DNA from: Luidia sarsii
Taxonomy: Eukaryota; Echinodermata; Asteroidea; Paxillosida; Luidiidae
Reading direction: 5' to 3'
Assembly: GCA_949987565.1 (NCBI GenBank)
Contig: OX465103.1
Span: forward strand, 9,339,149-9,403,148
Length of the DNA stretch: 64,000 nt
The notes under the pieces were generated by a model, which was given only the letters and a program-made list of their open reading frames with translations, had not been told where the DNA came from and ran no database searches. Shown here piece by piece: positions 41,997 to 53,900 of this stretch. The position numbers and the translations under genes are program-made. The stretch's first letter is position 1, and each line of letters starts with the position of its first letter.

Positions 41997-44900
41997 GAGA
42001 GAGAGAGAGGGGAGAGAGAAGATGGAGAGAGAGATTGAGAGAGAGATGGAGAGAGAGAGATGGAGAGAGAAGTTGGAGAGAGAGATGGAGAGAGAGATGG
42101 AGAGAGAGATGGAGAGAGAGATGGAGAGAGAGATGGAGAGAGAGATGGAGAGAGAGATGGAGAGAGAGAGAGGGGGGGATAAAGAGAGGGAGAGAGAGAG
42201 AGAGAAAGAGAGGGAGAGAGAGAGAGAGAGGGAGAGAGATAGAGAGAGAGAGAGGAGAGAGAAGATGGAGAGAGAGATGGAGAGAGAGATGGAGAGAGAG
42301 AGATGGAGAGAGAAGTTGGAGAGAGAGATGGAGAGAGAGATGGAGAGAGAGATGGAGAGAGAGATGGAGAGAGAGATGGAGAGAGAGATGGAGAGAGAGA
42401 TGGAGAGAGAGATGGAGAGAGAGATGGAGAGAGAGATGGAGAGAGAGAGGAGACTAGGAGAGAGAGAGATGGAGAGAGGAGAGAGAGGGAGAGAGACATA
42501 TGGAGAGAGAGAGATGGAGAGAGAGATGGAGAGAGAGATGGAGAGAGAGATGGAGAGAGAGATGGAGAGAGAGATGGAGAGAGAGATGGAGAGAGATGGA
42601 GAGAGAGATGGAGAGAGAGATGGAGAGAGAGATGGAGAGAGAGATGGAGAGAGAGATAGAGAGAGAGAGGAGACTAGGAGAGAGAGAGATGGAGAGAGGA
42701 GAGAGAGGGAGAGAGACATATGGAGAGAGAGATGGAGAGAGAAGATGGAGAGAGAGATGGAGAGAGAGAGATGGAGACAGAGATGGAGACAGAGATGGAG
42801 AGAGAGATGGAGAGAGATGGAGAGAGAGAGAGAGAGGGGAGAGAGATATGGAGAGAGAGATGGAGAGAGATGGAGAGAGAAGGAGAGAGAGATGGAGAGA
42901 GAGATGGAGAGAGAGAGAGGGGGGGAGAGAGAGATGGAGAGAGAGATGGAGAGAGAGATGGAGAGAGAGAGATGGACAGAGATGGAGAGAGAGAGAGATG
43001 GAGAGAGAGATGGAGATAGAGATGGAGATAGAGAGATAGAGAGAGAGAGATGGAGAGAGAGAGAGGGGGAGAGAGAGATGGAGAGAGAGATGGAGAGAGA
43101 GATGGAGAGAGAGAGATGGACAGAGATGGAGAGAGAGAGATGGAGAGAGAGATGGAGAGAGAGATGGAGAGAGATATGAAGAGAGAGATGGAGAGAGAGA
43201 GATGGGGAGAGAGAGATGGAGAGAGAGATGGAGAGAGATGGAGAGAGAGAGATGGAAAGAGATGGAGAGAGAGAGAGATGGAGAGAGAGATGGAGAGAGA
43301 GAGAGATGGAGAGAGAGATATGGAGAGAGAGATGGAGATACATATATACAAAAATGACTACTATTTGAAATACTGTTAGGCCCTACTAGTAAATGTGGAG
43401 AAACTGGCCACTTTTTTGTGAAATAGGTTCCCAATTAACAGTATCAATAGATTAAGTGACTGACTCTGACCCTGGATGAAAAAAAAAGGCAGGCTGTAAC
43501 GAAGAGCTTCCTAAGTGTGGTACACCAGAGCCAGTTGACCGACGGTCTTGACCATGCACGACTGTCGTGACCGTGCACGACTGTCGTGACCGTGCACGAC
43601 TGTCGTGACCGTGCACGACTGTCGTGACCGTGCACGACTGTCAGCAAGTTGTGTTGATTTTATTTCCTTCGGAAATTCTGAATGGGATGTTGTCTGGATT
43701 ACCGTCTGAAGAGCTGCTTGGGTCGGTTGTTATCGACTGCCTCCCGGACTTGCCAGGACATCAGTGTCTCCATGATGCTGTGATAGAAATTAAAACAATC
43801 GATCAAGCCCCTTGTAGTGCCCATGGTTATTAATTTTTTTAGGCACGCTCTCTGACTGGATTTGTGAAGACCTTTCCGGGAGATTCTGACAGGCACCGGT
43901 CTCTATTCAAACTTCGACCGTACAGGGACTTGCACCCGAGACCTTTGGCTTGACGTTCTACCTCCCTTACCATCAGGTATAGCTATAGAGCGCTCACTGG
44001 TACATTGAGCCAGATGTCTCCGGTTCAAATCCCGATCCAGACAAATTGTCTTTGCATTTTGTCCCCATATTGTAAATAAACTTTCCAGTTGGTTTTCCTT
44101 GAATTTGTTTCATTCAAACCTGTCAGTGCGTCGCCCGTGTTAAAACATTTCCACAGTGGTTACCTCTTTCTACTTTTGGTATAGCTTTCTTCTTGTTTCT
44201 TTCACATGGTATCAATTTGAACTTGCCAATGTGAATGTCCTTGATTAATGGTATCACTATTAGAATGCTCTTTGTTTTGTGCTGAAATTATATTCTAAAT
44301 GGTAGTTGCCACTTGGTTGTGATTTGGTTCGCAACCCAATTGACAGGGTTGCTGTCTATTTTTGTGTCTCTTGCGAAGTTTTATTGGTTGTAAACTTGTA
44401 TCAATGTTGACAATTAGCAGGGCCTGAAGTTTCGATCCTAGCAGGACCTATCTCAAAGGCAGGACATATCTCAAAGGCAGGACCTATCTCAAAGGCAGGA
44501 CCTATCTCAAAGGCGGGACCTTTTTTCAAAGGCAGGACCTATCTCAAAGGCAGGACCTATCTCAAAGGCAGGACCTATCCCAAAGGCAGGACCTATCACA
44601 AAGGCAGGACCTATCTCAAAGGCAGGACCTATCCCAAAGGCAGGACCTATCTCAAAGGCAGGACCTATCTCAAAGGCGGGACCTATCCCAAAGGCAGGAC
44701 CTATCACAAAGGCAGGACCTATCCCAAAGGCAGGACCTATCTCAAAGGCAGGACCTATCCCAAAGGCAGGACCTATCTCAAAGGCAGGACCTATCTCAAA
44801 GGCGGGACCTATCTCAAAGGCAGGACCTATCTCAAAGGCATGACCTTTCTCAAAGGCAGGACCTATCCCAAAGGCAGGACCTTTCTCAAAGGCAGGACCT

Positions 44901-47900
44901 ATCTCAAAGGCAGGATCTTTCTCAAAGGCCGGACCTATCTCAAAGGCAGGACCTTTCTCTGCCTTTGAGAGAAGTCCTGCTAGGATGGAGACGTCATGCA
45001 TTGTTTTCCCCCGTAACAAAATAAGTGAAAATGAACTATCCAGCCCTTCGGTGGCAGACCTCCCCAGAGAGACTGCAATCTTTGCTAGGGTGTGGGGGCG
45101 CCAGTCAGAAGCATTTTAACCATTCACTGCTTCATATCCGGCCGGAGGTCAGAGCTCCGCACTCAAAGTACCCACAGACTCCGCTCAGAAGAGGGTTAAG
45201 CATAATTATCAAACGCATTGAAGCACTGCCAGCCCTTTTGGATTGAACGAGATCCTTCAGGAGGAAATCCCGCACCGGTTACATGGATAGGAAATCAAAA
45301 ATGAGTCCATCTTCCTCAATTACTACGCCCCAAATGACAAAACCATATACCACAATTACTTGTTGTTTCCTCTAGGCCAAACATTTTGAGACAGACGTAT
45401 CCCCATACTGCTGTTTTGGAACTGGCATGGACGGTGGCCCGACTTCCTCTAAAGGATTCTCTTCTTCATTTTCATTTTTTATTCGATAACTCTTCCTGGT
45501 TTTCAACAAATGTTTGTAATGTACCTTTAATCATCTCGGTGGAGAGGGCGCACTATAAATTCCAAATTAGTTATTATAATTTTACCTGCCTTTAAGACAG
45601 GCCCTTTAAGAACATCCCAAAGTGGAAACATGGAATTAGAAAGACCTGGAAGATCAGATACCGGGATAAAATGTGACCCGGCACAACGACATGAGGAATA
45701 TCCCACCAAAACACTTTTTGAGTAAACAACGCCTGAAAGTTAAAGTATCTTCGCAATTCGATTACAAATCAATTTTCTTTTTTGGTATTTTCGGAAATTT
45801 TAGGCATTAGAGGACATTATATTTTGATATCATTTGAAAGCTAATGGTATACTCTTTCACATCATTAGAAAACCTTAAAATCTCAAAAGTGGGGTCATTC
45901 CTCATTATGCTGTGCCGGGTCACAAATAGGGATTTCTCTTACTCTGTTAGGTATGACAGCTTGTTTTCCAGCATCATGATGACAGTGATGAGCGATGCTA
46001 TGGTTGCCCTGAAATTAAAGTAGAGCAAAACACGAACATGTAAGTACTGTCTTTGTCTATGGCCAAGGCTAATTAATTTCCCCTTAATTTGTTTGAAATG
46101 AAATTATACAGAAAATATAAATCTGCAATGATTGGTTTTCTTATTTTCTTATATATTTATCTCAATCATCCAACAGCAAACAAAATGCCAATTACAGGGA
46201 GATATATGTAAATAAATAAAACACTAATTTGATAAATTGATTTACAATGAAATAGTTAAATAAATAATTGATATCATTCTTAGAACCAACATACATTAAA
46301 ACAAACGAAGAGAAGTACAATCTTACAAACAAAGGCCATACAAACAACAAATAAACAGAAAACAAGCAAACAAGTAGCATAGATTCAAACCACAAACCAC
46401 AATCAATAACAACAATTCAGCACATAGCCAAAGACTGAAAGACAAACAGCACATGAAGTATTAAAAGTTGAAAGAGCTGCATGGACCTGGCGGCGAAAAG
46501 AATGCACAGAAGGAGCAGCGAACACATCACACATCCCATGCAGCCTGTTGTAAGTGGACGAAATCCTGGAGATGAAGCCACGCTTTGTCACCTCAACTCG
46601 GCTGCGTGGGATGTGGAAGATGTGCTCCTGTGCATGCCTTGTCCGCCGCACAGGTAGGTACATGCAGACAAAACGTTGGTTACAGTTTGCATCTCAATGT
46701 ACACGGGGTCGTGATCTCTGGAGATATATATAGGGCAGTTAGATGGTAGTATTATACGAGCGCTGGTACGTTAAGCCAGATGTTGCAGGTTCAAGTCCCA
46801 GTCCAGTCAAACTTTCATGGGAATTTTCCAAACATTTACAAGCCAATTTTCCTTGTTCAATATTTGTTTTCTTTATCTGGTGGTTGTTTGCAAAAGGTGC
46901 AATGGTGTCAAAAGCTTGAACTTTTCGTATTCTGTAAAATTAATGTGAGTTTTAATTTCAATCCTTCATGACGAAAAGCCTTTCAATTAGTAAAAAAAAA
47001 AACCAGTACAGCTAGGATCAATCAAACATCGGTATATGCAGCTGATCTACAAAATACAGTCCATTCACTATAAAAATAAAAAAAATAAAAAAAATAAAAA
47101 AGAGCTCGAGAATAGCTCGAGCACGCCCATAACACCAGCCTGGACTGAGTACTTGACCGAGTTCTGGTCATATGGTCGTTTGGCCATGCACGAGGGTGCA
47201 GCGCTTGATAGACAGACGGAACACCTGATGATAGGCCAGCTTTGGGTGGACTGGGGAGGCAGGGAGAGACCCCTCCCCATGGGCTACGCCATGGCATCGT
47301 AAGAGGCCGAGGTCGAGCTCAACTTGGAGTGGACAGACTGTAGAACGTTTCATTGGTTTTTCTTGACTACCCCTCTAGCGATGCGTGTCAGTTCTGCCCA
47401 TCCCCACCCCCGGCACCAACCATAATAATTATGCTTTCTTACTTGTCCTTAACGGCGAGCTTCCTATTGCCGTCCAAGGCCTGGATGAAGGCCAGCAGGA
47501 AGGTCTTCTTGGTCAGAAGCTTGTTGAACTGTGCCATCCCTTTGCTGATATTGTCCTGCGAGTGATTCCAAGACGATCGGAGTGGGGGAAGGGGGGAGAC
47601 AATGTCAAGTCATAATGATACTTCTGGTCCTGCTAGGATCGAAACGTCAGTCTGTTTAAGTTTGGCCATTTGAGAGGTTTGGCAGCATGTTTGTGTATTA
47701 CTCAAGTGATTATTAACAGCTGGCTTTGTGGGTGTGAGCCTCCTTGCCGTTGGTGTTCGATGGGGGAATGGATGGGGGTTAACATAGGGCCTATATGTGT
47801 CGATGCTATAGGGCCGATATTTCCCTCACGAAACCTTTCAAACAGCATAAAGCACAATATCTGCATGGCCCTGTGCTCTACCCATCACTCAGCATCAGGT

Positions 47901-50900
47901 TTTTAACCTATAACGGTGCTTGATATAATTTTCGTATAATTTACTTATTATATAAGATATAGGCGTCAAGGGTTCCATGTGACTAGTCTCTCTCTTATCG
48001 AGTCCTCACAGTGGCCACCTATCCAGTTCTGTGTACAAATCCCAGACTGAGGGTAAAGGATTCGAGATTTTGCTTTGTATCTGCCCACAAGGCATTTCGA
48101 CTCAGATATAGAAGATCCATTAGACAGGAATGGCCACCATTCGCCGATACGTTTATTTCATGTGTTTCCCCCCCGTTATGTTGACGTGTCATGGTCGTCG
48201 GGTTTTTTGTCAGCTCATTACCGGTGGGTCCGATGTCTTTGGCTGGATGTCTAGACCTATGAAGAGCATGTTAGCCGCGTACTGACGGTGGCTGACGAAC
48301 GGCATCCCTGTGCCTCTGAGGTCGTGGGTCAAATCTGTCACGTTGGTCTGGAGCTCAGCAAAGGCTGCAAGAGAAGGACGTGGGAGGTTCATTATTGTTA
48401 CAAGGATGGAGACCAGTTGAAAAAAAACCCAATTGAGTCAATTGAAAGATCGAGGAGGAAATATAACTATCGTGTACTTTAGGGAGTGATCATCTGGTGG
48501 CATACACGACACATCCATCGGGCTTGGATCAGACTCGTAATGATCTTTGTTTCAGTATCAGGCTCGGACTAAAATTTGGTATCGGATCTCAGCCTTGGCA
48601 TCAGTCGAGGACTCCGCCTCGGTCTCAGCCCTCGTCTCAGACTCAGTCTCAGTCTCAGTCTAAGACTCAGTCTCAGTCTCAGACTCAGTCTCAGTCTCAG
48701 ACTCAGTCTCAGACTCAGTCTCAGACTCGACTCAGACTCAACCTCAGTCTCACTCTCAGATTCAGACTCAGCCTCAGTCTCAGACTCAGATTCAGTCTCA
48801 GTCTCAGACTCAGACTCAGTCTCAGACTCAGACCCAGACTCAGTCTCAGACTCGACTCAGACTCAACCTCAGTCTCACTCTCAGATTCAGACTCAGTCTC
48901 AGACTCAGACTCAGTCTCAGTCTCAGACTCAGACCCAGACTCAGACTCAGACTCGACTCAGACTCAACCTCAGTCTCACTCTCAGATTCAGACTCAGTCT
49001 CAGACTCAGACTCAGTCTCAGTCTCAGTCTCAGTCTCAGTCTCAGTCTCAGACTGAGACTGAGACTGAGACTAAGACTGAGACTCAGTCACAGACTTAGC
49101 CTCGATCTCAGTCTTAGTCTTTAAAGTCAGATCCTAAGCCTAAGCCTCATCAGCCTCCCCACCATTCACCCATCGCACCCCCTTTAGGCGTCAAATCCTC
49201 AGAAACGGCAAGAACCCTTTCGGGAGAGCGGGATGGAGGAGGGGGGGGGGTTGGGTGGTTGGGATTGGGCCGGGTGGGCTCACCGACGCGGAGGTTTTCG
49301 GCCATGCCCTGCTCCACCTCGTCCATCTGGATGAGGATGGCGCTGATCTGCTTCTGGGAGCCCTTCAGCTTGCGCCAGAGATAGACGGCGATCAGCACCA
49401 GCGGGGTAAGCACCAGCACGGCACCGATGACGATGTACAGCACCAGCCGGTTGTTGGCGTAGTCCACGTAGCCGATGAAGAAATAGTGGCCGCTGTGACG
49501 AACCTGCCCAGGAAACGACCCGGAGATGTAGCAGCGCCCATCGCATCATCAAATCAGTGAAAACACAGCCTGCTGGGATGGGCCTTAGATTTGATATCTT
49601 CTGAGCAGCACGGACTGCTGCATTTATGAGAACGATTTCTTTTTGCGGTGGCCAAGAAGGTGCTTGATGTTCTTGTTGCCTATCCCATGTATATTCTTCT
49701 ACAAATGTGTAGCAAATTGTCAACTTCAGTACACTTTAAATATAAAAATATTCCATTCTATAAATTACTTCTTATTATTGGTGATATACAAAAATATTGC
49801 AAACTGCTAACCGACTAAAATTACCAAAATGTAAATCTTAAAATTTAGTGGGCCTGACGTTTCGATCCTAGCAGGACCTTTCTCAAAGGCAGAGAAAGGT
49901 CCTGCTAGGATCGAAACGTCAGGCCCACTAAATTTTAAGACTTCTTATTATTGATTGTTTCTTAACATTTTGATTCGGTTCTTTTCAGAACCATACCAAC
50001 TCGCGAAGCTAGCACTTATTCTGTTCCGATCCATAGTAGGACTTGTTTTTCTAAGACAGACTAGCACGGTAACTTTCTCAACGAGTAGCCCTCTAGCCTG
50101 GATGACTCACGTAGACTGCTGGTAGCGTGGAGTCGGTGCGGTTGCCGTCGTAGTGCTGTGGCTCTGGCTTGGTCGCTGGGGCCGTGCACGTCAGAATGGT
50201 GTGATCAAAGATCTCGAGTGCACAGTCCTGGGTGCCGATGAGCACTCTGACCTCTGCCTTGGTCTGTGCAGTGTTCAGATAGGTTCCCTGTGCCATCGGA
50301 GCGAGGGGACATTACTGTGAATCGGGTGGGCTCTTCCAAAACAAACTTGTCTTTATAGGCCCTGACTCTGGCTCTGGCTCAATGACGACAATTTAAAAGT
50401 ATCCGGGAATGAAAGCAAAGGCATTTTGTTGAGATTTTAAACAGACAAATAAGTTTTGAAGACCTCTTCTGACCTCAATGAAGAACTATAGACTGTGTTG
50501 CCTGGGCCTATAGGTCATCAGTATAGGTATACGAGCTCGGGCCTGAGCCATAGACGAATCCTAGGCCTGAGCCAGAGCCATAAGTAAATTGTAGCTATGA
50601 GCCGGACCATAGGCATAGCCAAAGTCTAAGCCATAGGCAAACGTATTCAGCCTGAGCCGAAGTCGGGGCCTGAGCCATAGGCAGAGCCTTAGCCACAGGG
50701 AAAGCCCGCGCCTGGACTGAAGACTGACCCATAGGCGGAGCCCGAGCCACAGGAGGAACCTAAGCCTGAGCTGGAGCCGGAGCCATAGGCGAACTTAAGC
50801 CTGAGTTGAAGTTGGTTCCTAAGCCGATTCCTAAGGCTGAGCCAAGGTCACAGCTGCAGCCAGAGCCTGGGCCAGAGACGAGGTATAGGAAGAGAGATAA

Positions 50901-53900
50901 CACGAGCGTCGCACATTGTCACGACCTTACCCTGATGGTGAGTTTGGCGCCCTCCAGTCGCATGACTCCGCCGTCCCCGGGGAAGGGCTCAAAGACCGGG
51001 TCGGGCACGTACTGGAACTCAAAGTCGACCGGGGCCTTCCTCTCGGACCAGCGGAGCAAGCCGGTCACGCCGTCCATGACGAAGCCGACGACGACGGAGC
51101 GGGAGGAGAGGGCCTGCCGTCTGCTCCGACCGCCGTGCGCCGAGCCGGTCTCGGCAAGGCCCGGACTTACGTCCGGCGTTCTGCACGTCATGTGGGTGTC
51201 GTTCGTCGTTGTGCATTGCTTTTTTCCCCCCAGCGGGAGACAATGGGAGAGGAAGTGAGGGAGAAAGGAAAGCCATATCATTTCCGTTGTTTTGGAACGA
51301 GCAAAGAAAAGGATAAACTGACTGTGAAATGTATTGTTTTCAACACTTTGAGAATATCGCAACGGAGATTTGACTGGCTCGATCGCGAGATTTGAAACGA
51401 GACCCGTGGTTCAATGTACCATACCCTATAGAGCTCCGGAGAATATTGGTATCCCTCGAGTTCAAGTCCCGGTCTGGTAGAATTGGCTTTGCTAGTTGCG
51501 GAAAATGTCTTCGAACAGGTCCACTGTATAATAAGAAAGGACACTGTTCCAACTGTTCCAACAGGGACTGAAGTTTTTTCAACGATTCGGAAGTTTGACT
51601 GGGCGTGGACTTGAACCCGAGTCTTTGGGTCTGTGCCAACAACAAGTCTGACAACCTACCTCCTTAAAGGTCTGACTGTTGTCATTCCTCTCCAGGGAGC
51701 AGACTATCTGGGGACTCTGAATCTGCTGCAGGCGGTTGCCCATCACCGTCACGTTTCGTCCTCCCCTGAGGGGGGGGGGCAGAAGGAATCCATCCAAAGA
51801 AACTTGAACGTTTGCACGGTGGAATCACAATATAGAATGCTCTGCAGGCATAGCATGCGCATGATTTCTTGCATGGACATTAGTATGGCTCTGAGAAGAA
51901 CCGGTTACTCAACGTTTCGGGCAAGGAGCTCTCTGCACATCGTCAAAGGACTGACGTCGGGTATGCATACAACTCATTTACAAAGGCTCTTTGAAATCCA
52001 CACGTTGTTCACAGCAACATTAGACGTACTGCATGATTTCCACATTTTAGACGTTCACAGTGCTGCCCCCTTTTCAACCAAGAGTTGATTATAATTAACC
52101 CCTATGTCCACCATGAACCCCATTTCCAGCCGCCCAATGCTTGGTCAGGGCTGTACCTAGCAGCCATTCACTGGATTCACGGGGCGACCATGTAGGGATA
52201 TCGATCAATCAAGATATTAGCCCGTCCCTTATGCCCGTGTGCTGTCTTGTGTGACACTGGGCTATATATCCCACGTTTGGCCTGGCACTACACAGGGCAA
52301 AAATAATAGTGCTCTTAAAGCCCCTACACAACATTGGTAAGATCGAAAAACAGAAATGTTCACAGGTCTACATGAAACTTATACAGTTTGAAGATAGTTA
52401 TAGTAGAAACCTCGCCCTGAAACATTTCTGTCTAAAATGCTATATTTTTGGAGAAAAGGGTAAAGAAATAGCTTACGATCACCCCTAGAACTAAACGATT
52501 TTTCCGAACAATTTGTTGAATGCTGCATTTTCCCGAAACAAATGAAGCGGTTTTTCACAATTTTCTCGAGACTAGATTGGCAGATTGAGCTGAAATTTTC
52601 ACAGGTGTGCTAATTCATGAGTGCTAATTCATGTACAATGTTTGATCAGGCAACGCATGGATGCTATTCTTTGACCTCGACCAATGTTGTGTTATCCCTT
52701 TAAAGGGTACCTGAAATAGAAAATTCCAATATCGAGAACTATTGTAAGACTTAATAAAGGCTAAACCAGTTCACAAACTCAACACTTTTAATGTCTACCC
52801 CCTAAATAGCGACCGTAAAAGGAAAACAAAATCTTAAGCGCGCCCCGCCCACAAAAAAAACTCTTTTGCGCGCGGGCCAATGCTTCTGCCGATGACGTCA
52901 TCGGCAGTGCAATGTTGCATGATCGACTGCACACACACACATATAGTATACGCGCGCGCGTACGCGCGTCCACAAGAAAAACATGGCACACACGTACAAT
53001 TTTTTCGGGTTGAAAAGTGGGGGGCAGTTTTCTGTCGAGAATCTTTCTGTTTTCTCAAAAATATGATGACTATAATTAAAAAAAAAAACGGACACATGTT
53101 CATACCCTCTCTGATCGATTACACATCATATTCCTTTTTATTTCAGGTACTGCTGAAAAGAGTCTAAGTTTGAAAATCTGGGCAGTAGCCACTAGTGCCC
53201 CGGATCCGTCAGGAGACTACCGGGAGAGAACTTACGATCGGATGCTCTTCCTGGGCTGGATGTCGGTGACGTTGGGGTTGGGCTGGTAGGTGAACACATG
53301 GCTGGAGTTCCTGACCGCTCCGTCGAAGGTGACCAAGACGCGACCGGACCATCCCACCGTTGAGTTGCCGGTCAGACACTCCATGGCTGTGCTGCTGATG
53401 CTGAGTCAAGCACGAGAAAAAAACCCAACTCAAACAAATTAGGAAAGCCTGACGTTTTGATCTTAGCAGGACCTTTCTCAAAGGCAGAGTTCGTATTATT
53501 AACACGAACATCACTTCTGATGAGTTGATGTAGTATGAAACCTTTTTGGGAACCTCGGGTAGAATCCGAACCAATGTTTCCTGCTGTAATAATATGAATA
53601 GGGCAAATCCTCATTCAACCACATTCTCACCAACGCATGTATCTATGACCGATCGCGATACCTGCCTGCAGATCCGAATCCACCACACGGCCTTCACCCG
53701 CTCGATGGCCAAACGGTTAAGACAGTTAAGAATGGGGAGGATGGGGAGGATGGGGAGGATGAGGAGGATGGGGAGGATGAGGTGGATGAGGAGGATGAAG
53801 AAGTGAGGAGGATAAGGAGGATAGGAGGATGAGGAGGATGAGGAGAATGGGGAGAATGAGGAGGATGAGGAGGATGAGGTGGATGAGGAGGATGGGGAGG

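Noticed and set aside
41528..43434. 576-codon Ser/Leu/His frame and 457-codon Arg/Glu/Met frame
   Set aside because: Translations of the GAGAGATGGA microsatellite.
46760..46835. A functional tRNA gene
   Set aside because: Only A/B-box-like words; no acceptor stem pairing, and the same head recurs with a common tail, so it is a SINE.
48497..49124. Ser/Gln/Asp-rich frames over the TCAGTC array
   Set aside because: Hexanucleotide repeat open in two frames; lies inside a plexin intron.
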